Positions 16,701-26,722 of a DNA stretch of 64,000 bases are shown piece after piece. Made by a program: the position numbers and the translations under genes. The stretch covers positions 2,216,891 to 2,280,890 of the forward strand of contig NZ_VSSB01000001.1 of NCBI RefSeq assembly GCF_008122505.1, read 5' to 3'. The notes beneath the pieces are model-generated. The model worked only from the letters and a program-made list of their open reading frames with translations, was not told where the DNA came from and did no database searches. Positions within the stretch are counted from its first letter, which is position 1. Every line of letters begins with the position of its first letter. Source of the stretch: Agromyces mariniharenae. Its GTDB lineage: Bacteria; Actinomycetota; Actinomycetes; Actinomycetales; Microbacteriaceae.

Positions 16701-17567
16701 TCACCACGTCCCGCCGACCGGATGCTCGTCGTCGGTGAACATGCCGCCGATCGGTCCCCGCGGCGCCGGGATGACGGGCGCGACGCCGTCGCGCTCGGTC
16801 GCGACGCGCACGGCGTCATCCTGCGGCTCGTACCCGATGGCGCGACCCGCCTCGGGTGAGAAGCGCGCGGGCGCGTTCGCGGAGACGCCCCAGACGAGGT
16901 GGTGACGTCCGTCCTCGACGCGCAGCGCCGCCTCGATGAGCCGCACGGCGTCGTCGACCGAGAGCCACTGCGCCAGGCTGAGGCCGAGCGTGCCGCCGGC
17001 TCCGGGGTCGGGCGCGAAGTGGCAGATGCGTGCGGTGACGATGCTCATGCCGAACCGGTCGGCGTACAGGCTGCCGAGCGCTTCGAGCGCCGCCTTGCTG
17101 ACCCCGTAGTACGTGTCGGGTCGCGGCAGCAGCGGCTCGTCCTGCGCGACATCCGCGACAGAGGCGAACCCGACGGCGTGCACGCTGCTCGCGAGGAACA
17201 CCCGGCGCACGCCCGCCGTGCGGGCCGCCTCGAGCACCTTCTGGGTGCCGTCGATGTTCACGCGCAGCAGGTCGGCCCACGGCCGCTCGGACGCGAGCGC
17301 GGCGAGGTGCACGACCGCATCGGCGCCGTCGACGACCCGGCCGATCGCATCGGCGTCCTCGATCGAGGCGCGATGCCACTCGACGGCGCCGCGTGCGTGG
17401 TCATCGGATGCCGCGGCGGCATCCTCGGGCACGTCGAGGTCGACCAGCCGGAGCGTCCGGCCCGGCCGTCGCAGCAGCGGCACCACGCGCCGGCCGATCC
17501 GCCCCGACGCGCCCGTGACGACGACGACCTCGCTCGCGGCATCCGCTGCACCCATGCGCACGATCAT
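16701..17567 (-). CDS. NAD(P)-dependent epimerase/dehydratase, uronate dehydrogenase-like
   Basis: 288 residues of the extended SDR family. The nucleotide-binding TGASGRIG motif (about residues 18-25), the VVHLAALAS segment, catalytic Ser in LASSVHAVG and the YxxxK pair (YYGVSK) are present. The overall pattern resembles uronate dehydrogenases, which oxidise galacturonate or glucuronate, but substrate cannot be fixed from sequence alone. GGGGAGCC lies 7 nt before the ATG at 17567; an internal ATG at 17555 is possible. Confidence 0.82.
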   Translation of the reverse strand: MIVRMGAADAASEVVVVTGASGRIGRRVVPLLRRPGRTLRLVDLDVPEDAAAASDDHARGAVEWHRASIEDADAIGRVVDGADAVVHLAALASERPWADLLRVNIDGTQKVLEAARTAGVRRVFLASSVHAVGFASVADVAQDEPLLPRPDTYYGVSKAALEALGSLYADRFGMSIVTARICHFAPDPGAGGTLGLSLAQWLSVDDAVRLIEAALRVEDGRHHLVWGVSANAPARFSPEAGRAIGYEPQDDAVRVATERDGVAPVIPAPRGPIGGMFTDDEHPVGGTW

Positions 17568-17612
17568 GCCAAACGGCTCCCCGGCCGCCCGGGAGGCACG
17601 GTGACGTGACGT

Positions 17613-18692
17613 TCAGGCTGCGCTGGACGATGGCACCCCGGCCGCGAGCTCCGCGAACACGGCGCGCACGTCGTCGCGCACCGCGAGCGGCGCCGACTGG
17701 CCCATCCAGAGCGACTGCAGGTCGCCGCGGCCCTGGCGCGCGGCCTCGGCGCGGAACCTCCCGGTGAGCCAGTTCTGCGCCGGGAACGGCGCGATGGCGC
17801 CCGATGCCTCGATCTCGCGGATGGCGCGGTTCAGCCGTCCGCGCGCCAGTCGCCCGCTCATGGCACGCGTGAGCACGGTCTCGTGCGCGGCCGTGTCGCC
17901 CATGGCCGCGCGGTGGGCGTCGTTCGCGGCGGACTGCCGCGTGCGCAGGAACGCCGTGCCCACCTGCACGCCCGACGCGCCGAGCGCGAGCGCCGCGGCG
18001 ACGCCCCGCCGGTCGGCGATGCCGCCCGCCGCGATCACCGGCACCGACACCGCGTCGACCACCTGCGGGACGAGCGCGATCGACCCGATGAGCGACTGCT
18101 CGGGTTCGCGCAGGAACGACACCCGGTGTCCGCCGGCCTCGAGCCCGGTCGCGACGATCGCGTCGACCCCGCCCGCGTCGAGCGCGACGGCCTCGTCGAC
18201 CGAGGTCGCGGTGCCCACCAGGCGGATGCCGCGCGCCCTCGCGCTCTCGACCACGTCGGCGGGAGGCACGCCGAACACGAAGCTCGCGACGGCCGGACGC
18301 GCCTCGAGCACGGCCGCCCACTGCTCGTCGAACGACGGGAGGTACGACGCGGGCGGCTCCGCCGGCACCGCGAGCCCGACCTCGTCGAAGAAGGGGCGGA
18401 GCGCTCCGACGGTGCGGTCGTAGCCGTCGCGGTCGAGCGGGGCGTCGGTCGCGGCATCCGTCAGCGGAAGCCACACGTTGAGGTTGAACGGCCGGTCGGT
18501 CGCCGCGTGCAGCGCCGCCGCGGTCTCGGCGATGCGGCCGGCGTCGTAGCCATAGAGCCCGAACGACCCGAGCCCGCCGAGCCCGCTCACCGCCGCGGTG
18601 AGCTCGACCGACGACAGCCCGCCGAACGGCCCGAGCACGATCGGATGCTCGATGCCCAGCAGCTCGGTCAGCCGTGTCGCGGCATCCGCCAT
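17613..18692 (-). CDS. Nitronate monooxygenase / 2-nitropropane dioxygenase family
   Basis: 359 residues, an FMN-dependent TIM-barrel enzyme that oxidises alkyl nitronates such as propionate-3-nitronate. Motifs: IVLGPFGGLSS at the N-terminus, the EAGGHRVSF stretch with the catalytic His, VIAAGGIADRRG and GVQVGTAFLRT for FMN phosphate binding. GGAGGACTGAC gives a strong start at 18692; one nt separates it from the stop of the zinc-ribbon gene, so the two are coupled. Confidence 0.88.
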   Translation of the reverse strand: MADAATRLTELLGIEHPIVLGPFGGLSSVELTAAVSGLGGLGSFGLYGYDAGRIAETAAALHAATDRPFNLNVWLPLTDAATDAPLDRDGYDRTVGALRPFFDEVGLAVPAEPPASYLPSFDEQWAAVLEARPAVASFVFGVPPADVVESARARGIRLVGTATSVDEAVALDAGGVDAIVATGLEAGGHRVSFLREPEQSLIGSIALVPQVVDAVSVPVIAAGGIADRRGVAAALALGASGVQVGTAFLRTRQSAANDAHRAAMGDTAAHETVLTRAMSGRLARGRLNRAIREIEASGAIAPFPAQNWLTGRFRAEAARQGRGDLQSLWMGQSAPLAVRDDVRAVFAELAAGVPSSSAA

Positions 18693-18693
18693 G

Positions 18694-18870
18694 TCAGTCC
18701 TCCGTCGTCGCGGGCTGCACGCCCCACTCGTCAGCGCGGCGGGCGCCGCAGTTCCAGCACGTGCCGCCCTCGATGAGCGCGCCGCACTCGGTGCACGTCG
18801 CCGCGAGCCAGCACACGGCGCCGTCGAGCATTCCGCCCTCGAGCTCGTTCGGCTGCTCCTCCGCGCGCAC
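18694..18870 (-). CDS. Small zinc-ribbon protein
   Basis: 58 codons from a GTG at 18870; an in-frame TAG lies a few codons upstream, limiting the start. Two CxxC pairs are seen (CTECG and CWNCG) spaced 13 residues apart, preceded by another Cys (AVCW), which is a rubredoxin-like zinc ribbon. The stop sits 1 nt before the ATG of the nitronate monooxygenase gene, so it is the first gene of a two-gene operon. Function unknown; it could be an electron-transfer or scaffold partner. Confidence 0.7.
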   Translation of the reverse strand: MRAEEQPNELEGGMLDGAVCWLAATCTECGALIEGGTCWNCGARRADEWGVQPATTED

Positions 18871-18978
18871 CGTTCCACGCTACGCCTCCGTGTCGCCCGA
18901 ACGAGGGGTCTTCCTCCGGTTCCCGCTTCGCGGAACCGGGAGTACCCTCGGCCACGAGACCTCGCAAAGGGGGTTGCG

Positions 18979-19251
18979 ATGCCGTACTTCATCATCGAAC
19001 GCAACTACGCGGAGAACGTACCTGTTCCGTTCGAGGCCGCGCCGGACATCAACCTGATCAACGACGAGGAGGACGTGCGCTGGGTGTTCTCGTTCCTGTC
19101 GGTGGATCACCGCAAGAGCTACTGCCTGTACGAAGCCGACTCGAAGGAGGCGATCCTCGCCGCGGCGGCTCGGAATGGGGTACCCGCCGACGTGATCACC
19201 GAGGTGGAGGGCCGGCTGATGCCGAGCGGCCTGCTCGCCTCCGTCACCTGA
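18979..19251 (+). CDS. DUF4242 (SCO4226-like) protein
   Basis: 90 residues. The start MPYFIIERNY, the VRWVFSFLSVDHRKSYCLYE core and EAILAAAARNGVPADVITEV match DUF4242, a ferredoxin-like fold; the Streptomyces member SCO4226 binds nickel. AAAGGGGG precedes the ATG. Monocistronic. A role in metal handling is inferred from that homologue only. Confidence 0.82.
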   Translation: MPYFIIERNYAENVPVPFEAAPDINLINDEEDVRWVFSFLSVDHRKSYCLYEADSKEAILAAAARNGVPADVITEVEGRLMPSGLLASVT

Positions 19252-19260
19252 CCACCTCGA

Positions 19261-19275
19261 CCGCCGAATCGGCGG
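19261..19275. terminator. Short palindrome between convergent genes
   Basis: CCGCCGAATCGGCGG is a perfect 15-base palindrome between the stops of the DUF4242 and LuxR genes, 30 bp apart. It could form a short bidirectional terminator. Confidence 0.45.
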
Positions 19276-19281
19276 TACGCA

Positions 19282-22182
19282 TCAGACAATGCCGCGTTCC
19301 CGAGCGTACCGAGCGGCGCGGGTTCGGTTCGGTGCACCCACCTTGATCAGGATGCTGCGGACGTGATTCGCGGCGGTGTGCTCGCTGATCACGAGCTCTG
19401 TCGCGATCTCCCGGTTGCTGAGCCCGTCGGCCAGGAGCCGGAGGACCTCTGTCTCGCGTGCAGTCAGGCCGTCGGGATCGGGTATGGCGGTCCTGGGCGG
19501 GAGCATGGCGAGCACACGGGCAAGGCCGAGCGGCTCGGCGATCGCCCTCGCCCGCTCGGCGAGCGACCGCGCCTCCGCCGAGTCGCCGTGGACCCGTCGC
19601 TCGAATGCGGCGGCCGATGCCGACGCGTACGCGATGTGAAGCGGCGCCTCGAGTTGCTCGCTCAGTTGGATCGCGCTGGCGAACTCGGCTGCGGGATCGC
19701 CGGTGTCGCAGAGCGCATCGAGCTCTCCGAGGTACCGGTCGGCGGGGCCGAGCGGCGCGACGTAGAACGCAGAGAGGACGTTGAGACCGGCGTAGTCCTG
19801 CATCAGCGGTCGGAGCATCCGCCCGGCATCCCGATCGCCGAGGGCGAGCGCCGCCTCCACCATGAACGCGAGCCGGACCGGCCAGTTGCCTGAGACGTGC
19901 GCTTTCTCATGGTCGCGATCGAGGAGCCAGTGGAGCGTCCGGCGGCAGGGCTCCTCCATGCCGAACTCGGTGTACAGGGCGAGGAGGCCGGGAGTCCACG
20001 CCGATCGGGGCGCGCGGTCGGCCGTCAGGAGTCGGGCTGCCGGAGTCAGGCGACCCGCCTCCCGACGCATCATGTAGACCTGAATGGGAATCGCGCCTGT
20101 CGCCGCGTCCGACCGGAACTCCAGCTCGATCTCCGACATGCGCGAGAGCCGTGCGCCGGCGTCGGTGAGGCGCCCGTCGATGAAGGCTCGGCCGAACCGG
20201 CAGCATTCGGCCCAGTACGCCCAATACGAACCCCAGCGCTGGGCAGTCTCGACGAGGCGCCGTTCGTTCCGTGCCATGGCCTCGGGGTCGCCGACGATGT
20301 AGGCGTTCGAACTGCCGATCGTCGCCGCTACGCCCATCCAGTCGTCATCCATGTCGGCGATCAGCCCGCTGAGCTCCTCGGCCTGGTCGAGGCGCTCGCG
20401 CACGCCCTCGGGTCGGAGGGTATGCCAGATCCGGGCGCGCAGGACGGCGGCGAGCGTGCGGTCGTCGTCGAGCTCTCGAGCGAGGGCGATCGCTCGGTCT
20501 CCGTGGATCGCGGCAGTGTCGAGGTCGCCGGTGTACGCCATCGCCCGTCCGAGGCCGGCCAATCCCTCGATCACCAGGGGGTCGTGATCGTCTCCGGAGA
20601 CGTCGTCGAGCGCCGACGTCAGCAGCTCGGCTGCGCGTGTTCCGTAGAGCGCGGCTCGGAAAGAGGCTTCCTCGTACCCGATCGCGGCTCGCAGGCGCGT
20701 GCGCGGATCGCTCGAGGCCAACGTCCGTTCCCGTTGGATTCGGGCTTTGGCGAAATCGGAGGCGAGAGACCAGCTCCGCGCTGAGCGCAATTGGAGTTCA
20801 TCGCGCTCGTCCGACCGGCCGGTGAGCGCCGCGGCGCGCTCGAAGAGGCTCGCTGCCTCCTCGTGCGCGATGCGCCGATCGGCGGACTCCGCTGACTGGA
20901 TGAGGTAGGTGACGGCGCGGTCGCCGAACCCCAGCGCTCGAGCGGCACTGAAATGATGCGCCAACCGCTGGACGAGACGCGGCGCGGCGGGAAATCGGGC
21001 CTCGAGCGTCTGGGCGATCCGTCCATGAAGACGCATCGTCGACGATGGCGTCATCGTGCCGAGGACCGCTTGCCGGGCGATCGCGTGAGGGAATCGGAAG
21101 GGGCCGTCGGCTCGTTCGGGTGGCTCGAGCAGGCCCGAGCGCAGGATGGAATCGATAGCGTCGAGCGTTGCATCTTGCGACTGGTCGCTGACGGCGATCA
21201 GTTCGACGACGTCAACCTCCTGCCCGAGCACGGCCGCGGCCTGGAGTACATCGAGTTCCGCCGGTGCGAGCATCGCGATCCGCGGGCGCAGGGGCTCGAA
21301 CGCGGACTCCGGCATCTCGAAGCGGGTGTCGCGGGAGACGATCGCGTCGACGGCCGGTCGCCAGACGGTGCGAACCAGGAAGGGGTTGCCACCGGTGACC
21401 TCCATGAGCGCGCTGGTCGACGCCCTGGCCTGTTCGTCGGAGAGTCCCGCGCCGACCCGGAGGAACTCCGTGACATCGGCGGCCGTGAACGGTGTGAGCT
21501 CCACGCGTTCGACATTCGGACGGTGACTCGAGCGCTCGATAGCCTCCGCCAACTCGTCGGACTTGTCGGGAGGATGGGGACGCGACGCAGCGAGCATGAG
21601 GATGCGAGCGTCCGCCGTTCCGGGGATGATCCGGGTCAGCAGGCGAACTGCGTCGTCGCCGGCCCAGTGCAGGTCGTCGAGGACCATCACGATCGGGCGG
21701 ATGGCGGACGCGGCGACGAGCACCTCGACGACCGCCTCGAACAACCGGTCCTGCCCGATGACCGGCACCGATCGCTCGTCGCGCGCGAACGCGTCACGAA
21801 CCAGGGCGAGCGCGTCATCGGCCATGGTCCGCCCGAGGTCGCCATCGTCGGCATCGGCTGCCGCGGCTTCGGCATCCGCGATCGCGGCGAGCAGGGGTGC
21901 GAGAGCCTGGTCGAACGGCTCGAGCGGACGTCCGAACTCCTGCACGGTAGTGCCGGCCAGGACCGCGGCGCCACGTTCGTGGGCCTCGGCGCACAACTGC
22001 CCGATCAGCCGCGATTTGCCGGTGCCCGGGTCGCCGCTCACGAAGACGACCCGACCGGCACCCCGCTCGGTGTCGTCGTACGCGGCCCGCAGCGCGCGGA
22101 GCTCCTCGCGTCGGGCCACGAAGGGCGGGGCGCCGGTGTTCGTCCAACTCGAAGGCAGGGCGGGAGCTGGCCAGCTCCGCAT
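19282..22182 (-). CDS. Large ATP-binding LuxR-type regulator (LAL family)
   Basis: 966 residues from the ATG at 22182. An N-terminal AAA/STAND ATPase domain has Walker [10 protein letters not shown] (about residues 48-56) and Walker [14 protein letters not shown]; a long TPR-like helical middle follows, and the last 65 residues are a LuxR/GerE helix-turn-helix ([32 protein letters not shown]). Members are ATP-dependent activators of sugar or secondary-metabolite genes. The reading frame is open 98 codons further upstream, but that part overlaps the divergent lipoprotein gene, so the shorter start is preferred; GTGGAG lies close before it. Confidence 0.85.
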   Translation of the reverse strand: MRSWPAPALPSSWTNTGAPPFVARREELRALRAAYDDTERGAGRVVFVSGDPGTGKSRLIGQLCAEAHERGAAVLAGTTVQEFGRPLEPFDQALAPLLAAIADAEAAAADADDGDLGRTMADDALALVRDAFARDERSVPVIGQDRLFEAVVEVLVAASAIRPIVMVLDDLHWAGDDAVRLLTRIIPGTADARILMLAASRPHPPDKSDELAEAIERSSHRPNVERVELTPFTAADVTEFLRVGAGLSDEQARASTSALMEVTGGNPFLVRTVWRPAVDAIVSRDTRFEMPESAFEPLRPRIAMLAPAELDVLQAAAVLGQEVDVVELIAVSDQSQDATLDAIDSILRSGLLEPPERADGPFRFPHAIARQAVLGTMTPSSTMRLHGRIAQTLEARFPAAPRLVQRLAHHFSAARALGFGDRAVTYLIQSAESADRRIAHEEAASLFERAAALTGRSDERDELQLRSARSWSLASDFAKARIQRERTLASSDPRTRLRAAIGYEEASFRAALYGTRAAELLTSALDDVSGDDHDPLVIEGLAGLGRAMAYTGDLDTAAIHGDRAIALARELDDDRTLAAVLRARIWHTLRPEGVRERLDQAEELSGLIADMDDDWMGVAATIGSSNAYIVGDPEAMARNERRLVETAQRWGSYWAYWAECCRFGRAFIDGRLTDAGARLSRMSEIELEFRSDAATGAIPIQVYMMRREAGRLTPAARLLTADRAPRSAWTPGLLALYTEFGMEEPCRRTLHWLLDRDHEKAHVSGNWPVRLAFMVEAALALGDRDAGRMLRPLMQDYAGLNVLSAFYVAPLGPADRYLGELDALCDTGDPAAEFASAIQLSEQLEAPLHIAYASASAAAFERRVHGDSAEARSLAERARAIAEPLGLARVLAMLPPRTAIPDPDGLTARETEVLRLLADGLSNREIATELVISEHTAANHVRSILIKVGAPNRTRAARYARERGIV

Positions 22183-22345
22183 GCTCCACACGATAGCCCC
22201 GGAACGGGCGCAGGGTCGATGACCCGAATTGACTATGCCGTCGGCTGGCCAAGATGACGCATCCACGTCATGTGGCGGGCTCGCGGCATCCGTAGCGTCG
22301 CCCTCGACCGGCCGCGGCAGCGAGCCGGCGGGGAAGGGAACGACC

Positions 22346-22615
22346 ATGGACACTCGAACACTGGGATGGGCGGTTCCGGCAGCTGCGGCCGTACTGCTGC
22401 TCGCCGGGTGCGGGCTGACGACGACGGCAGGCTCAGCGAAGCTGACCGTGCCCAAGACCTCGACCGAGGTCTGCAACGCGCCGAACTACGTGCGCCAGGC
22501 CGCGCCCGAGGGCGTGTGCGGCGCCGACTTCGACCGCCTGATCGCGGAGCAGGTCGAGGACGACATGAGCCTCGGCTACCTGCACCAGGAGCGGATGCAG
22601 CGGGTCCAGCGATGA
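22346..22615 (+). CDS. Small lipoprotein
   Basis: 89 residues. A signal peptide with lipobox LLAGC (Cys about residue 22) is followed by a short Thr-rich stretch and a helical C-terminus ([15 protein letters not shown]). Two further Cys (EVCNAP, GVCGAD) could form a disulphide outside the cell. GGGAAGGGAACGACC precedes the ATG. Not recognised as a known family. Confidence 0.72.
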   Translation: MDTRTLGWAVPAAAAVLLLAGCGLTTTAGSAKLTVPKTSTEVCNAPNYVRQAAPEGVCGADFDRLIAEQVEDDMSLGYLHQERMQRVQR

Positions 22616-22641
22616 GACCGAGGGTGACGCAGGCCCTCCCA

Positions 22642-22670
22642 GGGGGCGGATGCCGCGAGGCTCCGCCCCC
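22642..22670. terminator. Terminator hairpin between lipoprotein and monooxygenase genes
   Basis: GGGGGCGGA (22642-22650) pairs with TCCGCCCCC (22662-22670); the 11-nt loop contains TGCCGCG. Convergent genes lie on both sides. Confidence 0.75.
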
Positions 22671-22685
22671 GCTTTCGTGACGGCG

Positions 22686-23813
22686 TCAGGCAGCGATTTC
22701 GGCTGCGTCCTCGTGAGTCGCCGGCACGGCGGGCTCGACCCGATCGGCCGCGTCCCCGAACAACGCGTCGACGACGATCGCCGCGTCCCGGTCCATGCCG
22801 ACGAGGGCCGCGGACGCGACCGAGTACTGGAACTCCATGCCCACGAACCCGAGCCCGGGGCATCCGGTGACGACACCGCGGGTCGTCTCGGGCTCGCCGT
22901 CGGCGCCGACCACGCCGTCGATGCGCAGCCACGAGAGGTCGGGCCGCGAGCCGGTGCACCACACCACGGTCGTCGCGTCGACGACCGTGCCGTCGGCGAG
23001 CACGGGATGCCCCGCCTCGACGCCGCGTACGCGGCCGGCCTGCACGACGCCCGCGCGCTCGAGGTCGCGCAGCGAGTTGCGGATGAGCATCACGCCGTGA
23101 CCCAGTTCAGCGGCTCGCATGCGGCGGCCCTTCTCGGAGTCGATCGTCACGCGCCGGAGTCGTGCGAGGAAGATGCGGCTCGCCAGGTTGCCGATCGGGG
23201 TGTCGATGTCGACGGGCACATGGCCGGGGTGGCGCCCGGCCAGCGTCACGGCGTGACCGGCGCGCGCGGCATCGAGTGCGACATCCGTGCCCGAGTTCGC
23301 GGCGCCGACCACGAGCACGGGCCCCTCCGCGAACTGCTCGGGGCCGCGGTACTCCATCGAGTGCAGCTGCCGGATCGACGGGTCGAGCCCGGTCGCGAAC
23401 CCCGGCGTGACCGGCCGTCGGTGCGCGCCCGACGCGACGATCACGTGCTCGGCGAGCACGTCGTCGTCGGCGAGCCGGAAGCGTCCGTCGGGCTCACGGC
23501 TCAGGCTGGTGACGCGCGTCGACGTGCGCACCGGGAGCTCGAAGCGCTCGGCGTACTGCTCGAGGTAGTCGCCGAACTGCGTGCCGGTCGGATACTCGAA
23601 CCGGCCGACGTCGAGGAGCATGCCGGGCAGGCTCGCGAAGCCGCGCGGCGTGAAGAGCCGCAGCGAACGGTAGCGCTCGCGCCACTGGTCGCCCACGCGG
23701 GCGTGCTCGTCGAAGAGCTCGAAGCGGATGCCGCGAGCGGCGAGTCGCCGGCCGACGATGAGTCCGGCTGCGCCCGCGCCGATGACGACGGTGTCGAGGG
23801 TGGTGGTGGACAT
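22686..23813 (-). CDS. Flavin-dependent monooxygenase / NAD(P)-binding oxidoreductase
   Basis: 375 residues of the single-component FMO/Baeyer-Villiger-like group. FAD-binding GAGAAG (residues 12-17) and NADPH-binding GAANSG motifs are present, with GARVGDQW-like sequence (HARVGDQWRERY) after the first. The protein is shorter than typical FMOs. The C-terminal FVGMEFQYSVASAALVGM segment matches CzcO-like oxidoreductases. GAGGAGGCCCGCC precedes the start. The LuxR gene next door is transcribed in the same direction and ends 135 bp upstream of it. Substrate unknown. Confidence 0.85.
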   Translation of the reverse strand: MSTTTLDTVVIGAGAAGLIVGRRLAARGIRFELFDEHARVGDQWRERYRSLRLFTPRGFASLPGMLLDVGRFEYPTGTQFGDYLEQYAERFELPVRTSTRVTSLSREPDGRFRLADDDVLAEHVIVASGAHRRPVTPGFATGLDPSIRQLHSMEYRGPEQFAEGPVLVVGAANSGTDVALDAARAGHAVTLAGRHPGHVPVDIDTPIGNLASRIFLARLRRVTIDSEKGRRMRAAELGHGVMLIRNSLRDLERAGVVQAGRVRGVEAGHPVLADGTVVDATTVVWCTGSRPDLSWLRIDGVVGADGEPETTRGVVTGCPGLGFVGMEFQYSVASAALVGMDRDAAIVVDALFGDAADRVEPAVPATHEDAAEIAA

Positions 23814-23948
23814 GGCGGGCCTCCTCGGTGCTGCTCGGACGTCTTCGACGTGAACCTACGGATGCCGCGAGGTGGCGGCGTCGGCAGAAATGACCAATTC
23901 CGGCCGCGGGTACGCAGTGCGCCTGGGCCGTCGCTCGCCTGCACTCCC

Positions 23949-25559
23949 TCAGGCGGTCGCGGCGATCCCGTGCTCGAAGGCGAACGCCGTGGCGCCCGCG
24001 CGGTTGGCGACGCCGAGCTTCGCGAGGATGTTGCTCACGTGGCGGGCGACCGTGTGCTCGCTGAGGAACAGGTGATCGGCGATCTCGCGGTTGGACCGCC
24101 CGCTCGCGATGAGGCGGATCACCTCCACCTCACGTCGGGTCAGGCCGCCCGCGGCATCCGTTCGCGCGCCCGGTGACGCGATGCGTTCGAGCCGGGCGAG
24201 ATCGGGGGCGGCGCCGAGGTCGGTGAGCACCGTGCGGGCCGCGTCGAACTCGAGCTGCGCGGCCTCCTCGTCGCCGAGGGCCCGGCTCGCGCGTCCGAGG
24301 AGCACCCGCGTGATCGCAGCGTGGTACGGGGCGTCGAGTCGGCGCCACGCCGCCCACGAGCGGCGCAGCAGGGGGAGCGCGGCATCCGGGGCATCCGTCG
24401 CCAGGTGCACGTGGGCCTCGGCGCGGTCGGCCTGCGCGTGCAGGTAGGGCGTGTCGAAGGTCTCCGCGAGCTCCCGCAGCGCGGCCGCGGCGCGTTCGGC
24501 GACGGCGAGGTCGCCGCCGTCGACCTCGAGCTCGACCTGGCCGGCCAGGAGCTCCGTGCGCGTCCGTAGCGCCGGCCCCGCCTCGAGGGCTCGCGCGATC
24601 CCGGTGCGCGCCGTCGCGGCGCGGCCCGCGTCGCGCCGGAGCAGGGCCAGGCCGGGCTGCACCTCGCGGCCGAGCGCGCCGGCCTGGCGGTACGCGTCTT
24701 CGGCCTCGGCGGTGCGGCCCGCGAGTCGGTGCAGTTCGCCCAGCCCGTAGAGGGCGTTCTCGAGCGTCTGCTCGCGACGTTCGCGCACGGAGACCTCCGA
24801 CAGCGTGTCGGCCGCCTCCGTCCACTCGCCGACGAGCTGCAGCACGGTGGCGCGATGCACCGAGCACTCGCCGCGGAACGGCTCCAGTCCGCGCTGCGCG
24901 TCGCACCAGTCGCTGAGGTCGCGGGTCCAGACGCGGGCCCGCTCCACGTCCCAGCGCTCGAGGCAGCTCGAGATGACCGCGCAGTACGCCGGGCCGGCGA
25001 CCCGGTCGCTGACGCCCTCCGTGGAGATCGTGAGCATCACGCGATCGAGGCAGGCCAGGCCGGCCCGCGCGTCGCCGCCGGCGACGAGCGCCCGGCCGAG
25101 CGCCATGGTCGCGAGCACCTCGAAGTCGAGGTCGCCGGCCGCGCGCGAGAGCTCGATCGCCCGGCCGCTGAGGTCGACGGCCTCCTCGACGCCGCCGAAC
25201 TCGAGGGTAGCCACGGCTCGGCAGAGCATCGCGGCGGCGGCCGACCGCGGTGACGGCGAGTCGCCGGCCAGGTCGATCAGACGCGCCATCCAGGCGCCGG
25301 CGCGCACGTATTCGGCACGCTGTCCCAGCGTGTAGCAGAGCCAGAACGCGGAGCGGATCGCGGCATCCGTATCGCCGGCGGCGAGGTAGGCCTCGTGCGC
25401 CTCCCCCCATGCCTGCACGGAGTCGGCCTCGCGCCCGAGGAACCACGCCGCGAGGCCGAGCTCGTCGAGTCCCTCGGCGCCGAGCGCCTCCCGCCCGGCG
25501 GAGAGCTCGTCGTAGCGGGCCACCCAGTCGACCGCCCGCACCGCTCCCGCGGTGGGCAT
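23949..25559 (-). CDS. LuxR-type regulator with TPR-like repeats
   Basis: 536 residues. The N-terminal 460 residues are Ala-rich helical repeats resembling TPRs, with no Walker motifs; the last 65 residues are a LuxR/GerE helix-turn-helix ([36 protein letters not shown]). It is thus a LAL-type regulator lacking the ATPase. There is no Shine-Dalgarno at ATG 25559, but a GATACT -10 ends 6 nt upstream, so a leaderless message is likely. It may control the adjacent monooxygenase gene. Confidence 0.84.
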   Translation of the reverse strand: MPTAGAVRAVDWVARYDELSAGREALGAEGLDELGLAAWFLGREADSVQAWGEAHEAYLAAGDTDAAIRSAFWLCYTLGQRAEYVRAGAWMARLIDLAGDSPSPRSAAAAMLCRAVATLEFGGVEEAVDLSGRAIELSRAAGDLDFEVLATMALGRALVAGGDARAGLACLDRVMLTISTEGVSDRVAGPAYCAVISSCLERWDVERARVWTRDLSDWCDAQRGLEPFRGECSVHRATVLQLVGEWTEAADTLSEVSVRERREQTLENALYGLGELHRLAGRTAEAEDAYRQAGALGREVQPGLALLRRDAGRAATARTGIARALEAGPALRTRTELLAGQVELEVDGGDLAVAERAAAALRELAETFDTPYLHAQADRAEAHVHLATDAPDAALPLLRRSWAAWRRLDAPYHAAITRVLLGRASRALGDEEAAQLEFDAARTVLTDLGAAPDLARLERIASPGARTDAAGGLTRREVEVIRLIASGRSNREIADHLFLSEHTVARHVSNILAKLGVANRAGATAFAFEHGIAATA

Positions 25560-25565
25560 GCTGCC

Positions 25566-25595
25566 AGTATCGGTCCGGGCCCGACGGCGCGACAA
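25566..25595 (-). promoter_or_regulatory. Promoter of the LuxR-type gene
   Basis: On the minus strand TTGTCG (25595-25590), an 18-bp spacer, GATACT (25571-25566), then 6 nt to the ATG. This places the predicted transcript start on the start codon. Confidence 0.5.
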
Positions 25596-25692
25596 GGAAT
25601 TCCGCGCCCCATGTCGATCTGTGCACGAGGCCGTTCGACGTCCAGAATGAGACGGATCGTCCGCCTCGAACGGCCCAGGAGAAGGATCCGCC

Positions 25693-26247
25693 ATGCGCAC
25701 CCTCATCGTCACCGAGTTCATCACCCTCGACGGCGTCGTCGACTCCCCCGGAGGCGGCGACCACCCGCGCGCGGGCTGGACCTTCAAGGAGGTCCCGTTC
25801 GTCGAGGAGGCCTACCAGATCAAGGGCACCGAGCAGGAGGAGGCCGGCGCCCTGCTCATCGGCCGGCAGAGCTACGACGAGTTCGCCCCCATCTGGCCCA
25901 AGATGGACGAGTTCGCCGAGTACAACGCCATGCCGAAGTACGTCGTGTCGACGACGCTCACCGACCCCGAGTGGAACAACACCTCGGTGCTGCGCTCGCT
26001 CGACGAGGTCGCCGCGCTCAAGGAGGGCGACGGCGAGGGCACGATCCTCGTGCACGGCAGCGCGACGCTCGCGCAGGCGCTCGCCGAGGCCGGCCTCGTC
26101 GACCGCTACCACCTGCTGCAGTTCCCCGTCACGCTCGGCGAGGGCAAGCGCCTCTTCAACGGGCGCGAGCAGGGCAAGCTCAAGCTCGTCGAGTTCGAGG
26201 CCTACTCGAACGGCGTCGTCAAGTACGTCTACGACGTCGAGCGCTGA
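25693..26247 (+). CDS. Dihydrofolate reductase-like (RibD C-terminal domain) protein
   Basis: 184 residues of the YyaP/YwjB type. The start [36 protein letters not shown] and [13 protein letters not shown] with [10 protein letters not shown] are typical of this NADPH-binding fold. Members are annotated as deaminases/reductases of uncharacterised substrate, not true folate enzymes. GGAGAAGGATCCGCC gives a good start. Followed by a perfect 16-bp hairpin. Confidence 0.86.
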   Translation: MRTLIVTEFITLDGVVDSPGGGDHPRAGWTFKEVPFVEEAYQIKGTEQEEAGALLIGRQSYDEFAPIWPKMDEFAEYNAMPKYVVSTTLTDPEWNNTSVLRSLDEVAALKEGDGEGTILVHGSATLAQALAEAGLVDRYHLLQFPVTLGEGKRLFNGREQGKLKLVEFEAYSNGVVKYVYDVER

Positions 26248-26271
26248 CGTCGCCGGTCGTCGCAGCGCACG

Positions 26272-26312
26272 GTGAGCGGATGCCGCGGGGCGACCACGCG
26301 GCATCCGCTCAC
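26272..26312 (+). terminator. Terminator built from an inverted GGATGCCGCG pair
   Basis: Perfect 16-bp arms 26272-26287 (GTGAGCGGATGCCGCG) and 26297-26312, 9-nt loop. The stem is made of two head-to-head copies of the genome-wide GGATGCCGC word. Confidence 0.85.
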
Positions 26313-26440
26313 GCGTGTCGCGGGGAGCGCTGGGCCGCCGGCCGAAAACCGACCGGCGTTGGCTCTTTCCAGACGCGTGAGCTATCCTCGCCTGCACCGG
26401 GGGACGTCGTCATGATCGCCATGACGGAAACGAGGAGAAC

Positions 26441-26629
26441 ATGATCTACGAAGACCGGGACCGGCTCCTGCGCGCCCTCCGGACCAACAGCGAGGGCTTC
26501 ACGCGACAGCTCGAGATCGACGAGGCCGCGCGTGGCTGCGCCGAGGCGCTGCTGGCCGGCGACCTCGACTTGGCTCGGTTGCACGCCGGCCGCTACGCCG
26601 CCCTCACGCGCGAGCCAGCCGTCTTGTGA
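26441..26629 (+). CDS. Small hypothetical protein
   Basis: 62 residues, charged and helical (DRDRLLRALRTNSEGF, ALLAGDLDLARLHAGRYAAL), no membrane segment. GAGGAGAAC sits correctly before the ATG, and codon use is typical of its neighbours. Not recognised. It is monocistronic between two GGATGCCGCG hairpins. Confidence 0.65.
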   Translation: MIYEDRDRLLRALRTNSEGFTRQLEIDEAARGCAEALLAGDLDLARLHAGRYAALTREPAVL

Positions 26630-26634
26630 CGAGT

Positions 26635-26673
26635 GAGCGGATGCCGCGGGGCCTGACCTCGCGGCATCCGCTC
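26635..26673. terminator. Bidirectional terminator from an inverted GGATGCCGCG pair
   Basis: GAGCGGATGCCGCG (26635-26648) pairs perfectly with 26660-26673, loop 11 nt. Convergent genes flank it. Confidence 0.85.
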
Positions 26674-26683
26674 GCTAGAACTC

Positions 26684-26722
26684 GGTACCGAGGTTCCGAA
26701 GTTCCGAAGTTGCGGAGTTCCT
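26684..26722. repeat. 8-bp tandem-repeat array 1
   Basis: AGGTTCCG, AAGTTCCG, AAGTTGCG and GAGTTCCT follow GGTACCG in 8-bp steps; on the other strand the unit is CGGAACTT as in arrays at 32.4, 36.1 and 38.7 kb. The array runs into the stop codon of the DUF2510 gene. Confidence 0.75.
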
